Positions 22,816 to 30,867 of a stretch of DNA of 38,109 nucleotides are shown here, piece after piece. The notes under the pieces were generated by a model. The model was not told the origin of the DNA and made no database searches. It saw only the letters and a program-made list of their open reading frames with translations. Position 1 is the stretch's first letter. Each line of letters opens with the position of its first letter. The stretch is from Crocinitomicaceae bacterium (lineage in GTDB: Bacteria; Bacteroidota; Bacteroidia; Flavobacteriales_D; Crocinitomicaceae). The translations under genes and the position numbers were made by a program. Location: positions 1 to 38,109 of the forward strand of contig JAQWHI010000007.1 in NCBI GenBank assembly GCA_029249445.1, in the 5' to 3' direction.

Positions 22816-25800
22816 ATGGAAAAATTTGCAAAAGCTTTTTTCTCAATGCGTTCAATGGCCGTCGCATTGTTCATTTTTCTAATTGCAATTGGGTTAGCTA
22901 CCTTTTTAGAAGCGCAATTTGACACCGAAACTGCGAAAATATTGGTTTACAATTCGCTTTCTTTTACCCTTTTACTCGTGTATCTATGTGTTTGTTTGAT
23001 TGCAAATATCTTTAAATACAATATGCTTAAAAGGGAGAAGATCGCTGTATTAATGTTCCACCTTTCCTTTATTGTGATGATTATCGGAGCTGGAGTTACG
23101 CGGTATTTTAGTTTTGAAGGTTTAATGATCATAAAAGAGGGAACAGCAGTAAATTACATCTATTCTTCAGATCCCTACCTAACCGTCAAGGTGAATGATG
23201 GTAAGATGCAATATTCTGCAGACCACCAAAAATACATGTCGGAAATAACGAATAATTATTTCTCTGAGTCTTTTGAATTTCCAAATCACAAAGAACCAAT
23301 TGCCATAGAATACGTGAGTTATGAAAAAGACATGGTGGATTCTCTAGTGACCAATGATTCGATTCAAGAATCGAGCCTTGAAATTGTTACCGAAGGGATG
23401 AAGTCGAATTTTCTTGTAGAAAATGGCTTTCTATCGCTTGGTGATGTTGCCCTTTCTTATGAGAAAAAAGATGCGATGCCTGGGATTCAAGTATGGAAGG
23501 AAGGAGCAAAGTTGAAGATGCAATCGAAACTACCAATGAGTTTTCTTGCAATGTCTGACATGCAAAAAGCAGCCAGAAATGGCGATTCTGCCGACACCTT
23601 ATTTCAAGAAATTCCTACAGACTCGATTGTTTCTCTTCAATTGGCAACTTTATATAGGGTTCAAGACCAGCAGTTTGTATTAAAATCGATTCAGAAGCAT
23701 ACAAAGATGATGCGTGTTCATGATGTCATGCATGACTATGCAACAGATTACTTAACTGTTCGAATTATTGATGGAAAAGAGTCACGCGAGGTAAGCCTCC
23801 CGAGAAGAGTTATTCCGTTTGAGACAGTTTTTGAACTGAATGGGCTCGTTTATGAAATGGGGTTCGGATCAAAACGAATAGATCTTCCTTTCTCTGTGAA
23901 ATGTCACGATTTTCAGCTAGAAAGATACCCTGGATCGAACACACCTTCTTCGTTTGCCAGTGAGCTGAGTATTTTAGATGATGTTAATAATTATGAAAGG
24001 AGAAAAAGACTTTCCATGAACCATGTGATTGATTATCAAGGTTACCGTTTCTTTCAATCCTCCTACGAGCCAGATGAGAGTGGAACTCACTTAAGTGTTA
24101 ATCATGATTGGTGGGGAACGAATATTTCATATTTGGGTTATTTGATGATGGGAATTGGTATGATTCTGTCTCTTTTCTCCTCGACTGGTCGTTTTAGAGA
24201 ATTGAATGGCTTAATAAGGAAGTCACACGAAAAACAATCGAAAATAATATCAATACTTCTGGTTTTGATTCTTTTCACTTCCTTTTCTCAGAATTTACAG
24301 GCTGCAGATAGTACACGCAGTGATGTCGGGCATCATGACCACAATCATGATGGGCACGATCATGCTATACCAAATTCTGCTCCAGAACGCGATGTTACTC
24401 TTGAATTGAACTTCAGCGTAATGACTGCAGAACATTCGGATGAGTTGGCGGGGCTTTTGGTACAAGATTACCAAGGTCGGTTTATTCCGTTGCATACGTT
24501 TTGTGATAAATTACTCCGAAAGATTTCACGTCAAAATACCTACAAGGAATTCAATGCAATTCAAACCGTAATGAGCATGCACCGATTCCAGACCTATTGG
24601 ATGAATCAGAAAATGGTTTATGTTTCAACAAAGGGTGGTATTCGCACTAAGTTAGGGATGACTGACTCACGCACAAGTTTTAGAAACTTATTGAATGATG
24701 AAAATCAATTTAAGTTCGCAAATGAATACAATGAAGCTCATAGAAAACCGGAAGGCAATCGAAATGAGTTTGACAAGCAAGTGTTGAAATTGGGCGAGCG
24801 TTTTCAGCTTTTGGTTGGTGTTTATTCCATGGCTTGGGACTTAATACGTTCGCTACCGATTGAGGGAGATCCGCAAAATAGATGGTCACCGATATTGGAT
24901 ATAAACACGAATCCTGTTGGTGTGAGTGTTGCTGTTCAGTATTTAACCGAACTTGATAAGGCATTTGACACGGGCGATTACAAGAACGCCAACAAAAAGC
25001 TCAATGCTTTGAAAGAATACCAGCGTAAACTGGCAAAAGATGTAATACCAGAAGTATCTACCGTTGAAATGGAGATAAGGTACAATAAGATGAATGTTTT
25101 TGCGAATGTGCAGTATTATTACTTGGGGCTTGGATTTTTGATTCTATTGATTTTCTTTTTTAAGGTTTTCGTTCGGCCAGGAGCTCGCATTGAAAATGTT
25201 TTTAAACGTGTTACTCAGGTTGTTTCTCTGTTGCTGGCATGTGCATTTCTGTATCATGGATATGGAATTTACATGCGAATGATGATTACAGGTTATGCAC
25301 CTTGGAGTAATGGATATGAGGCCGTTGTTTTTATTGCTTGGATCGCGTTGCTTACCGGACTGATTTTTGCTCGTAAGAATACGGCGATTCTTGCAGGAGC
25401 CGCAATTCTTGCCTTTTTCATGATTTTTGTGACAGAAATGAACCTTATGGATCCAGATATTTCTCCAATGCAGCCTGTATTGAAGTCCTATTGGCTAATG
25501 ATTCATGTAGCAATAATAACCGGTAGTTATGCTCCACTTGGCCTTTCGTGTATTCTTGGGGTGTTGACAATGTTCCTATACATTTTCAGAGGTAAAAAGA
25601 ATGGTAAGTTTGTGGGTTTAAATATTTCAGAATTAACTTATGTTTCGGAAATGACCATGACAATAGGGTTGTTCATGCTAACCATCGGGACATTTCTTGG
25701 TGGAATTTGGGCAAATGAGTCATGGGGGCGCTACTGGGGTTGGGACTCCAAAGAAACATGGGCGCTTGTCGCCGTTTTGACTTACGCCATAATTTTACAT

Positions 25801-26259
25801 CTGCGATACATCCCAGCATTGAAAGATAAATTTACATTTAATGTTGTTGCTCTTTGGGGATATTCGTCAGTATTGTTTACATTTTTTGGTGTTAATTTTT
25901 ACCTTACTGGTTTGCATTCCTACGCCAATGGTGAAGCAATGGGAGGATTGCCAGATTGGTTGATTACATTTACGTTAATACTTTATTTTACTACTGAATT
26001 TGCGGCGCTTCGAAATCAAATTTATATTGCAAAAGGACAACGCATATCGCTGGGCTATTTCAAAAGAAAATTAGCAATATTACTTGGCTTACTAATACTT
26101 GTGTGTATTATGATGATTTACCTTAAGGTCAGTGATGCCATGTATGTTGCTCTCGGTGGCTTAAAAATTGCAGCGCTCCTTATTGGCACAGCAGCTATTC
26201 AATACGGAATTTCGTATCTTGTTGGTGGAAAAGGGCCGACGAAATCAGAATTGAAATAA
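22816..26259 (+). CDS. ccsBA: Fused ResB/CcsA cytochrome c biogenesis protein
   Basis: The product has 1147 residues from ATG 22816 (MEKFAKAFFSMRSMAVALFI). The first half is ResB/CcsB-like: helices near the N-terminus, a long periplasmic part, and a helix at about 435-455. The second half is CcsA-like with many helices and the heme-handling motif WGRYWGWDSKETWALV at about 968-983. It carries heme across the inner membrane and attaches it to apocytochrome c (system II). Between the halves, at about 505-517, is a histidine-rich stretch (GHHDHNHDGHDHA) that could bind metal. bshB1 starts 2 nt after the stop codon, implying co-transcription. Fused CcsBA proteins are common in this phylum. Confidence 0.93.
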   Translation: MEKFAKAFFSMRSMAVALFIFLIAIGLATFLEAQFDTETAKILVYNSLSFTLLLVYLCVCLIANIFKYNMLKREKIAVLMFHLSFIVMIIGAGVTRYFSFEGLMIIKEGTAVNYIYSSDPYLTVKVNDGKMQYSADHQKYMSEITNNYFSESFEFPNHKEPIAIEYVSYEKDMVDSLVTNDSIQESSLEIVTEGMKSNFLVENGFLSLGDVALSYEKKDAMPGIQVWKEGAKLKMQSKLPMSFLAMSDMQKAARNGDSADTLFQEIPTDSIVSLQLATLYRVQDQQFVLKSIQKHTKMMRVHDVMHDYATDYLTVRIIDGKESREVSLPRRVIPFETVFELNGLVYEMGFGSKRIDLPFSVKCHDFQLERYPGSNTPSSFASELSILDDVNNYERRKRLSMNHVIDYQGYRFFQSSYEPDESGTHLSVNHDWWGTNISYLGYLMMGIGMILSLFSSTGRFRELNGLIRKSHEKQSKIISILLVLILFTSFSQNLQAADSTRSDVGHHDHNHDGHDHAIPNSAPERDVTLELNFSVMTAEHSDELAGLLVQDYQGRFIPLHTFCDKLLRKISRQNTYKEFNAIQTVMSMHRFQTYWMNQKMVYVSTKGGIRTKLGMTDSRTSFRNLLNDENQFKFANEYNEAHRKPEGNRNEFDKQVLKLGERFQLLVGVYSMAWDLIRSLPIEGDPQNRWSPILDINTNPVGVSVAVQYLTELDKAFDTGDYKNANKKLNALKEYQRKLAKDVIPEVSTVEMEIRYNKMNVFANVQYYYLGLGFLILLIFFFKVFVRPGARIENVFKRVTQVVSLLLACAFLYHGYGIYMRMMITGYAPWSNGYEAVVFIAWIALLTGLIFARKNTAILAGAAILAFFMIFVTEMNLMDPDISPMQPVLKSYWLMIHVAIITGSYAPLGLSCILGVLTMFLYIFRGKKNGKFVGLNISELTYVSEMTMTIGLFMLTIGTFLGGIWANESWGRYWGWDSKETWALVAVLTYAIILHLRYIPALKDKFTFNVVALWGYSSVLFTFFGVNFYLTGLHSYANGEAMGGLPDWLITFTLILYFTTEFAALRNQIYIAKGQRISLGYFKRKLAILLGLLILVCIMMIYLKVSDAMYVALGGLKIAALLIGTAAIQYGISYLVGGKGPTKSELK

Positions 26260-26261
26260 GT

Positions 26262-26978
26262 ATGAGACTCGATATTTTAGCATTTGCAGTACATCCTGAT
26301 GATATTGAATTGGGCTGCTCTGGAACAATTATAAAGCAGATAAAGGCAGGTTCGAAGGTTGGAATTATTGATTTAACTCAGGGAGAGCTCGGTTCGAGAG
26401 GAACGGCTGAAACGCGACGAGAAGAGGCGGAAGCAGCATCTGAAATTATGGGGATTCAGGAACGTAAAAATCTAAGCATGCGTGATGGATTCTTTGAGAT
26501 TAATGAGCAAAATAAAATTTTGATCATTGAGCAAATCCGAAAATACAAGCCCAAAATTGTTCTTGCTAATGCCCTTACTGACAGGCATCCCGACCACGGA
26601 AGAGCAGGTAAACTCGTATCAGAGGCATGTTATCTATCCGGTTTAAGAAAGATTGAAACAAGCCTAAACGGTGAGCTACAAGAGGCGCATAGACCAGAGG
26701 CTGTTTACCATTATGTTCAAGATTATTACCTGAAGCCTGATGTTGTTGTTGATGTAACAGCTTTTGTAGATCAGAAAATGCAAGCCATTGCTGCCTATAA
26801 AACGCAATTTTATGATCCGAACTCCAAAGAACCTGAAACACCAATTTCTGGAAAAGGGTTTTTAAATGCTGTACTAAGCAGAATGACAGAGTACGGTCGA
26901 CCTGCGGGATATAAATATGCCGAAGGATTTATTTCAGAAAGGTTCCTTGGGGTAGAATTTCTCACAGATTTAAAGTAA
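26262..26978 (+). CDS. bshB1: Bacillithiol biosynthesis deacetylase BshB1
   Basis: BshB1 removes the acetyl group from GlcNAc-malate, the second step of bacillithiol synthesis. The product has 238 residues, an LmbE/PIG-L-type zinc deacetylase. The zinc motif AVHPDDIELGCSG carries H11 and D14, and the second site DRHPDHGRAG carries H109 and H112. TQGELGSRGTAETRREEA and the C-terminal GRPAGYKYAEGFISERF separate BshB1 from other LmbE proteins. It is 2 nt downstream of ccsBA, and its stop overlaps the end of the converging Gre-like gene by 9 nt. bshC is about 21 kb away in the same window, so the pathway genes are dispersed. Confidence 0.95.
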   Translation: MRLDILAFAVHPDDIELGCSGTIIKQIKAGSKVGIIDLTQGELGSRGTAETRREEAEAASEIMGIQERKNLSMRDGFFEINEQNKILIIEQIRKYKPKIVLANALTDRHPDHGRAGKLVSEACYLSGLRKIETSLNGELQEAHRPEAVYHYVQDYYLKPDVVVDVTAFVDQKMQAIAAYKTQFYDPNSKEPETPISGKGFLNAVLSRMTEYGRPAGYKYAEGFISERFLGVEFLTDLK

Positions 26979-27416
26979 TTCGATAATTTCAATTGGGCCA
27001 TTTAACTGAATGGTTTCGCCTGTTTTTTTTCCGAGAAGCTCTTTTCCGAGTGGACTTGTTGCGGTCATGCAAAACACCTCGTCGCTTCCAACCTTTACTG
27101 CACCCAATCCAATGGAAAAGAAAAAATAGCCCCTACTTGTTTTAACAAGACTTCCATATTTTATTACGTCATGTATTTGATTCGGGTTCACCTTTGATAG
27201 CGCATTGCGCAGTGTTGTCGTTTTTACAAGCTGGTTTGAGAGCTTTTCTTGCTCCAGCTGTGCCATCGCACGACCGGTTTCGTGTTTATCACCAGCAGTA
27301 CTTTTGGTTTCTGATTTTAGTGCTTTTTGAAGCTCATCAAACTGAATCTGGAGCGCTTCAATTTTATCTGATAATTCTGCGGCGACATGCGCAAATACTA
27401 CACGCTTATCTAACAT
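26970..27416 (-). CDS. GreA/GreB-like transcription elongation factor homologue
   Basis: The product has 148 residues with the two-part Gre layout: an N-terminal coiled coil (residues about 10-75) and a C-terminal FKBP-like domain (CMTATSPLGKELLGKKTGE, TIQLNGPIEIIELL). At the coil tip, GDKHETGRAMAQLEQEK keeps the acidic pair D43/E46 that corresponds to the catalytic tip of GreA (GDLKENAEY in E. coli), so RNA cleavage stimulation by RNA polymerase is plausible. It diverges from classical GreA and may be a second Gre-type factor of the kind often mis-annotated in Bacteroidota. Its start overlaps the upstream glycosyltransferase gene by 11 nt, and its stop overlaps bshB1 by 9 nt. Confidence 0.78.
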   Translation of the reverse strand: MLDKRVVFAHVAAELSDKIEALQIQFDELQKALKSETKSTAGDKHETGRAMAQLEQEKLSNQLVKTTTLRNALSKVNPNQIHDVIKYGSLVKTSRGYFFFSIGLGAVKVGSDEVFCMTATSPLGKELLGKKTGETIQLNGPIEIIELL

Positions 27417-28539
27417 GTTTTTTTATAAGTTTTGTCCATTTTTTTAGAATGGTTGCAGCGTTGTATTCAGCTGCTTTGGAAACGATTTGTACAGGGTCGA
27501 AAACTTTTTCACCGTTGATGATGGAAAGCATTGCTGTTTTTAAGCTCTGCAAATCCTGTTTTTGAACTTGAATTCCAAACTTCTCTTCGAGATTGCTCGC
27601 AATACCTACCGATGTCGAAATCACCGGAGTACCTGTTGACCAAGCCTCAGCAATAACTATTGAGAAGGATTCATAATCCGAGAAAAGAACAAAGGCATCC
27701 GAATTTTGATAATGAGGCGTCAGTTCGCCCCATTCTAGTGGACCAATAAACTTTAATTTTTCAGAACAGTTCTGGGATTCGGCATAGGACATCCAAACAG
27801 AGCTGTCTTCATCACAAACAATTGTTAGCTTGAATTGATCGGTTTCATCAAGCAGTAACTTACAAGCATCTATTATTCCTTTTGGATTTTTTGTATACGG
27901 ATCTAGAGTAGATACGTGTAAGAATTGAGTGATACTTGTATTTTCCTTTTTTTTCGGGACGAATAATTCAGAATCAATATGATTTCCAACGACTTCAATT
28001 TTTCGTTTGGGAAAATGACGCTGCATATCTACTTTCAAAACTTCTGAAACTGCGATGATTGCAGTGGCTTTTTTCCCAATTTTCTTGCATATCCACCGAT
28101 GAATCCTGGACCATTTAAAAACACTATTTTGATGAAAATACGAGCCGTGTTCAATATAAAATAGGGGGCATTGGAATATTTTTTTTGCAATGAGAAATTG
28201 CCATCCTTTCGGCAGAAGAACATTACCAATGATCAAGTCCACATTTTTCAGTTGTTTGAATGCATGTAACAATGCAATTCGTTCTTGTCGCTTTCTCGCA
28301 AGAATATGCCCATTTCCATTGTAGTGTATAACAATCTCAGAATAACCGTTATGTTCTAATTTTTTCGAAATTGATTGCGCCCCATTTGAAGCAACTGTAT
28401 GAATAACAGTAACGCTATATTTTTGACCAAGAAGTTGTGCTTGACGTTGGACAAAATTACCCAAAAAGGGATTTTTTTCTGTGGGATACCACGAGCTTAA
28501 AAGTAGAATATGAGTTTGCTTATTCACGTCTATTGGCAA
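27406..28539 (-). CDS. Family 4 glycosyltransferase
   Basis: The product has 377 residues from TTG 28539, or 373 from GTG 28527. The GTG start gives VNKQTHILLLSSWYPTEKNP, closer to relatives. No in-frame ATG is available. The GT4 (GT-B) features are the N-terminal HILLLSSWYPTEKNPFLGNF, the linker HVSTLDPYTKNPKGIIDA and the C-terminal nucleotide-sugar motif DYESFSIVIAEAWSTGTPVI, with the E-x7-E pattern. It transfers a sugar from a nucleotide donor, probably in surface polysaccharide or glycolipid synthesis; the acceptor cannot be told. It is not BshA, whose N-terminus differs. It lies between the cysteine desulfurase (10 nt) and Gre-like (11-nt overlap) genes in one tight unit. Confidence 0.88.
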   Translation of the reverse strand: MPIDVNKQTHILLLSSWYPTEKNPFLGNFVQRQAQLLGQKYSVTVIHTVASNGAQSISKKLEHNGYSEIVIHYNGNGHILARKRQERIALLHAFKQLKNVDLIIGNVLLPKGWQFLIAKKIFQCPLFYIEHGSYFHQNSVFKWSRIHRWICKKIGKKATAIIAVSEVLKVDMQRHFPKRKIEVVGNHIDSELFVPKKKENTSITQFLHVSTLDPYTKNPKGIIDACKLLLDETDQFKLTIVCDEDSSVWMSYAESQNCSEKLKFIGPLEWGELTPHYQNSDAFVLFSDYESFSIVIAEAWSTGTPVISTSVGIASNLEEKFGIQVQKQDLQSLKTAMLSIINGEKVFDPVQIVSKAAEYNAATILKKWTKLIKKHVR

Positions 28540-28549
28540 AATACGAAGA

Positions 28550-29689
28550 TTATGCCAAGGTCTTCTCGAAAACTGACTTTACTTGTTCAAGAGCAAAATC
28601 AATTTCTTCTTTTGTTGTGTACCTTGAGAATGAAAATCGTGCATTTGGTCTATTCATATCAGCACGTATTCCTTCAAGTACATGAGATCCTTTTGCTGCA
28701 CCCGAAGAACAAGCACTTCCACCCGAGACAGAAACACCTTTCATATCCAAGGTAAAGAGTAACATACTTGACTTTTCATTTTTTGGAAAACAAACGTTTA
28801 GTACTGTATATAAGGATTTTTCTGGATTTGTTTCGCCATGAAAATCAATATCATCGAAGTAGTCTTTGAGCTGATCGATCATGTAAGTCTTCAGTTCTTG
28901 CACATGATTTTGATGTCCAATAACGTCTTCGTAAGCAAGATCCATTGCTTTTGTTAACCCGACGATTCCGTATACATTTTCTGTGCCTCCACGAAGTCCA
29001 CGCTCTTGAGCTCCTCCATGAATAAGTGCATCTACTTTACTGTTTTTATTGACGTACAAGAATCCCACACCTTTTGGTCCGTGAAATTTATGCGCAGCGC
29101 AGGTGATAAAGTCAATATCTAATTCTTGAAGATCAAATTTATAATGTCCCATGGTTTGGACTGTATCCGAGAGAAAAAGTGCATCGTATTTTCGGCAGAT
29201 TCGACTTACTTCATTTAAGGGGAGAAGCGTTGCAATTTCATTGTTTGCATGCATTAAAGCTACAAGTGTTTTTTCTTCAGTATCGAGTAATTGCTCCAAA
29301 TCAGCGAGATCTACATTTCCTTTTTTACAGACTTTTACATAGGAAATTCGTACATTTTTAGTTGTAAGCATATTGGCTGTATGGCCTATTGCGTGATGCT
29401 CCAGGTGAGATGTTATTATATGTTGGACCCCCATTTGATGCACAGCAGATTTCAGTGCCATATTATCTGCTTCTGTACCACCTGATGTGAAAATGATTTC
29501 TGAGGGCTGACAATTCAGATGTTTTGCAATTGTCCGGCGGGATGTTTCAATAAGAGCTTTCGATTTCCGTCCATGAGAATGTGTCGAGGAAGGGTTTCCG
29601 TAACCATCTTTTAGGACTGGTAGCATTACCTCTACCACCTCTGGTGCGATTGGTGTAGTCGCAGCGTTGTCTAAATAAACAGCCTTCAT
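28550..29689 (-). CDS. Cysteine desulfurase (NifS/IscS family)
   Basis: The product has 379 residues, a PLP-dependent enzyme that takes sulfur from cysteine to form a protein persulfide for Fe-S clusters and thiolated tRNA. Motifs: YLDNAATTPIAPEV at the N-terminus, TSGGTEADNMALK, HLEHHAI, and AAHKFHGPKG with the PLP lysine K201. The active cysteine C327 is in SGGSACSSGAA, in the short-loop form typical of group I (NifS/IscS) enzymes. No iscU, iscR or sufE is adjacent, so I do not give isc or nif symbols. It is the first gene of a three-gene minus-strand unit and is divergent from the Crp/Fnr gene. Confidence 0.93.
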   Translation of the reverse strand: MKAVYLDNAATTPIAPEVVEVMLPVLKDGYGNPSSTHSHGRKSKALIETSRRTIAKHLNCQPSEIIFTSGGTEADNMALKSAVHQMGVQHIITSHLEHHAIGHTANMLTTKNVRISYVKVCKKGNVDLADLEQLLDTEEKTLVALMHANNEIATLLPLNEVSRICRKYDALFLSDTVQTMGHYKFDLQELDIDFITCAAHKFHGPKGVGFLYVNKNSKVDALIHGGAQERGLRGGTENVYGIVGLTKAMDLAYEDVIGHQNHVQELKTYMIDQLKDYFDDIDFHGETNPEKSLYTVLNVCFPKNEKSSMLLFTLDMKGVSVSGGSACSSGAAKGSHVLEGIRADMNRPNARFSFSRYTTKEEIDFALEQVKSVFEKTLA

Positions 29690-29708
29690 TTGTTACAAAT
29701 TAGAATTA

Positions 29709-29716
29709 CAAATATA
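29709..29716 (-). promoter_or_regulatory. Candidate -7 box for the cysteine desulfurase unit
   Basis: The minus strand reads TATATTTG, 19 nt before the ATG (29689). A TTTG on the minus strand at 29740-29743 gives a 23-nt spacer, at the edge of the accepted range. Another at 29729-29732 is too close (12 nt). Confidence 0.45.
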
Positions 29717-30009
29717 ATGGACTTATTGCAAATCGCTATCAAAAAAAAATGGCTTCATTTTTTCCGTTGTTCATGTTTGATTTAGGCTTTCAAGAAAGAG
29801 CTGATTTTTCTCTTTTTCTTTTCATTTGTCAAGGGCTTAGAAATAGGTTTTAATCAGGGTTTAATTTGCAATTTTTTACTTTTTGATCTCTTTAATTGTA
29901 ATTTAAAACTAGAATAAAGGAGGAACTTTTGTTTTCAAATTAGCACCTATTTTTCATTTTTAATTTATACTTAATTCTCAGGCTGTTAATTAAAACTATC
30001 GAAATCATT

Positions 30010-30040
30010 TTTGAATAAACTATCAAATCCATTAACTTTG
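30010..30040 (+). promoter_or_regulatory. Promoter of the Crp/Fnr regulator gene
   Basis: TTTG at 30010-30013, a 19-nt spacer and TAACTTTG at 30033-30040 match both elements and the spacing of the Bacteroidota promoter. The ATG is at 30058. This is the clearest two-element promoter in the window. Confidence 0.7.
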
Positions 30041-30057
30041 TTTTAAACCTCAACAAT

Positions 30058-30747
30058 ATGCCTGAAAAAAATCACAAACATATAACATGTCAAAATTGTG
30101 TGTCAAGAGAAAAATCGCTTTTTGATACTTTTTGCACTACTGATGTTGGAAGGCTAAATAAAATAAAATCGTGTTCATATTTTAAAAAAAATCAACCGCT
30201 TTTTATTGAAGGTAGTTTACCACGTGGTGTTTATTGTTTAAATCAAGGGAAAGTAAAGATATTTGCAAGAGGTGAGGAGGGAAAAGAACAAATCATTCAT
30301 TTGGCCTCTTCGGGAGAAATTGTTGGTTTTCGCGTTATGTTCAGCGGTGAAACATACAAAGTTTCTGCTACTACTTTGGAGGAAAGCAATATTTGCTTTA
30401 TTAGTAAAAACGATTTTCTCGATTTGGTTGATACAAATCCTACCCTCAGAAAGGGAATCATGCAAGAATTGTCTAGAGAACTGGCTGAGCGTGCAACATT
30501 TATTACGAATCTTGCACAGAAATCTGTTCGTGAGCGCTTGGCATCGGCACTTGTTCTTTTGGATGATATTTATGAAAATGAAATGGTCAACCTGACAAGA
30601 GAGGATTTGGCAAATTTTATTGGTACAGCTACAGAAACTTTAATTCGACTTCTCAAAGACTTCAAAGAAGAGAATCTCGTTAAAACACATGCGCGTCAAA
30701 TTGAAATTTTAGATAGGGAAAGACTCCTTTATATTGCAGGAGCCTAA
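30058..30747 (+). CDS. Crp/Fnr family transcriptional regulator
   Basis: The product has 229 residues. A cyclic-nucleotide-binding-type beta roll at about 30-140 (FIEGSLPRGVYCLNQGKVKI, GEIVGFRVMFSG) is followed by a long dimerisation helix and a Crp-type winged helix at about 155-225. The recognition region is LTREDLANFIGTATETLIRL. The N-terminus has C11, C14 and C26 (CQNC then FDTFC) and C38, reminiscent of the cluster-binding cysteines of FNR, though the spacing is not identical. A role in oxygen or redox sensing is therefore possible but not shown. TTGTTRCAA-type motifs occur on both sides of the gene and are candidate binding sites. It probably has its own promoter. Confidence 0.9.
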   Translation: MPEKNHKHITCQNCVSREKSLFDTFCTTDVGRLNKIKSCSYFKKNQPLFIEGSLPRGVYCLNQGKVKIFARGEEGKEQIIHLASSGEIVGFRVMFSGETYKVSATTLEESNICFISKNDFLDLVDTNPTLRKGIMQELSRELAERATFITNLAQKSVRERLASALVLLDDIYENEMVNLTREDLANFIGTATETLIRLLKDFKEENLVKTHARQIEILDRERLLYIAGA

Positions 30748-30814
30748 GAAATAAAAGTTTTGTTATTGACGTACCTAAACATGATTTTTATCAACTTATA
30801 TGCAAATTGTAACC

Positions 30815-30851
30815 TTTGTTGCAACATTATTTAAAAGGACGTGTACTTTTG
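30815..30851 (+). promoter_or_regulatory. Candidate promoter with palindrome before the DUF983 gene
   Basis: TTG at 30819-30821 and TACTTTTG at 30844-30851 are 22 nt apart. The perfect 10-bp palindrome TGTTGCAACA (30817-30826) covers the -33 position, where a bound regulator would affect transcription. It sits 70 nt after the Crp/Fnr stop codon. Confidence 0.45.
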
Positions 30852-30867
30852 TTAGAAACAATTATGG

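Larger units (their letters stand above)
29690..30057. other. Intergenic region between cysteine desulfurase and Crp/Fnr genes (368 bp)
   Basis: An AT-rich divergent spacer with no credible open frame. It carries a box for the desulfurase (29709-29716, minus) and a good promoter for the regulator (30010-30040, plus). Next to the desulfurase start is TTTGTTACAAA (29689-29699), a palindrome-like motif. A pyrimidine-rich stretch lies at about 29800-29830. I see no tRNA or small RNA signature. Confidence 0.6.

Noticed and set aside
27406..28539. Glycosyltransferase as BshA, which would complete the bacillithiol pathway next to bshB1
   Set aside because: The N-terminus (HILLLSSWYPTEKNPFLGNF) belongs to general GT4 enzymes; the characteristic BshA glycine-rich start is absent.
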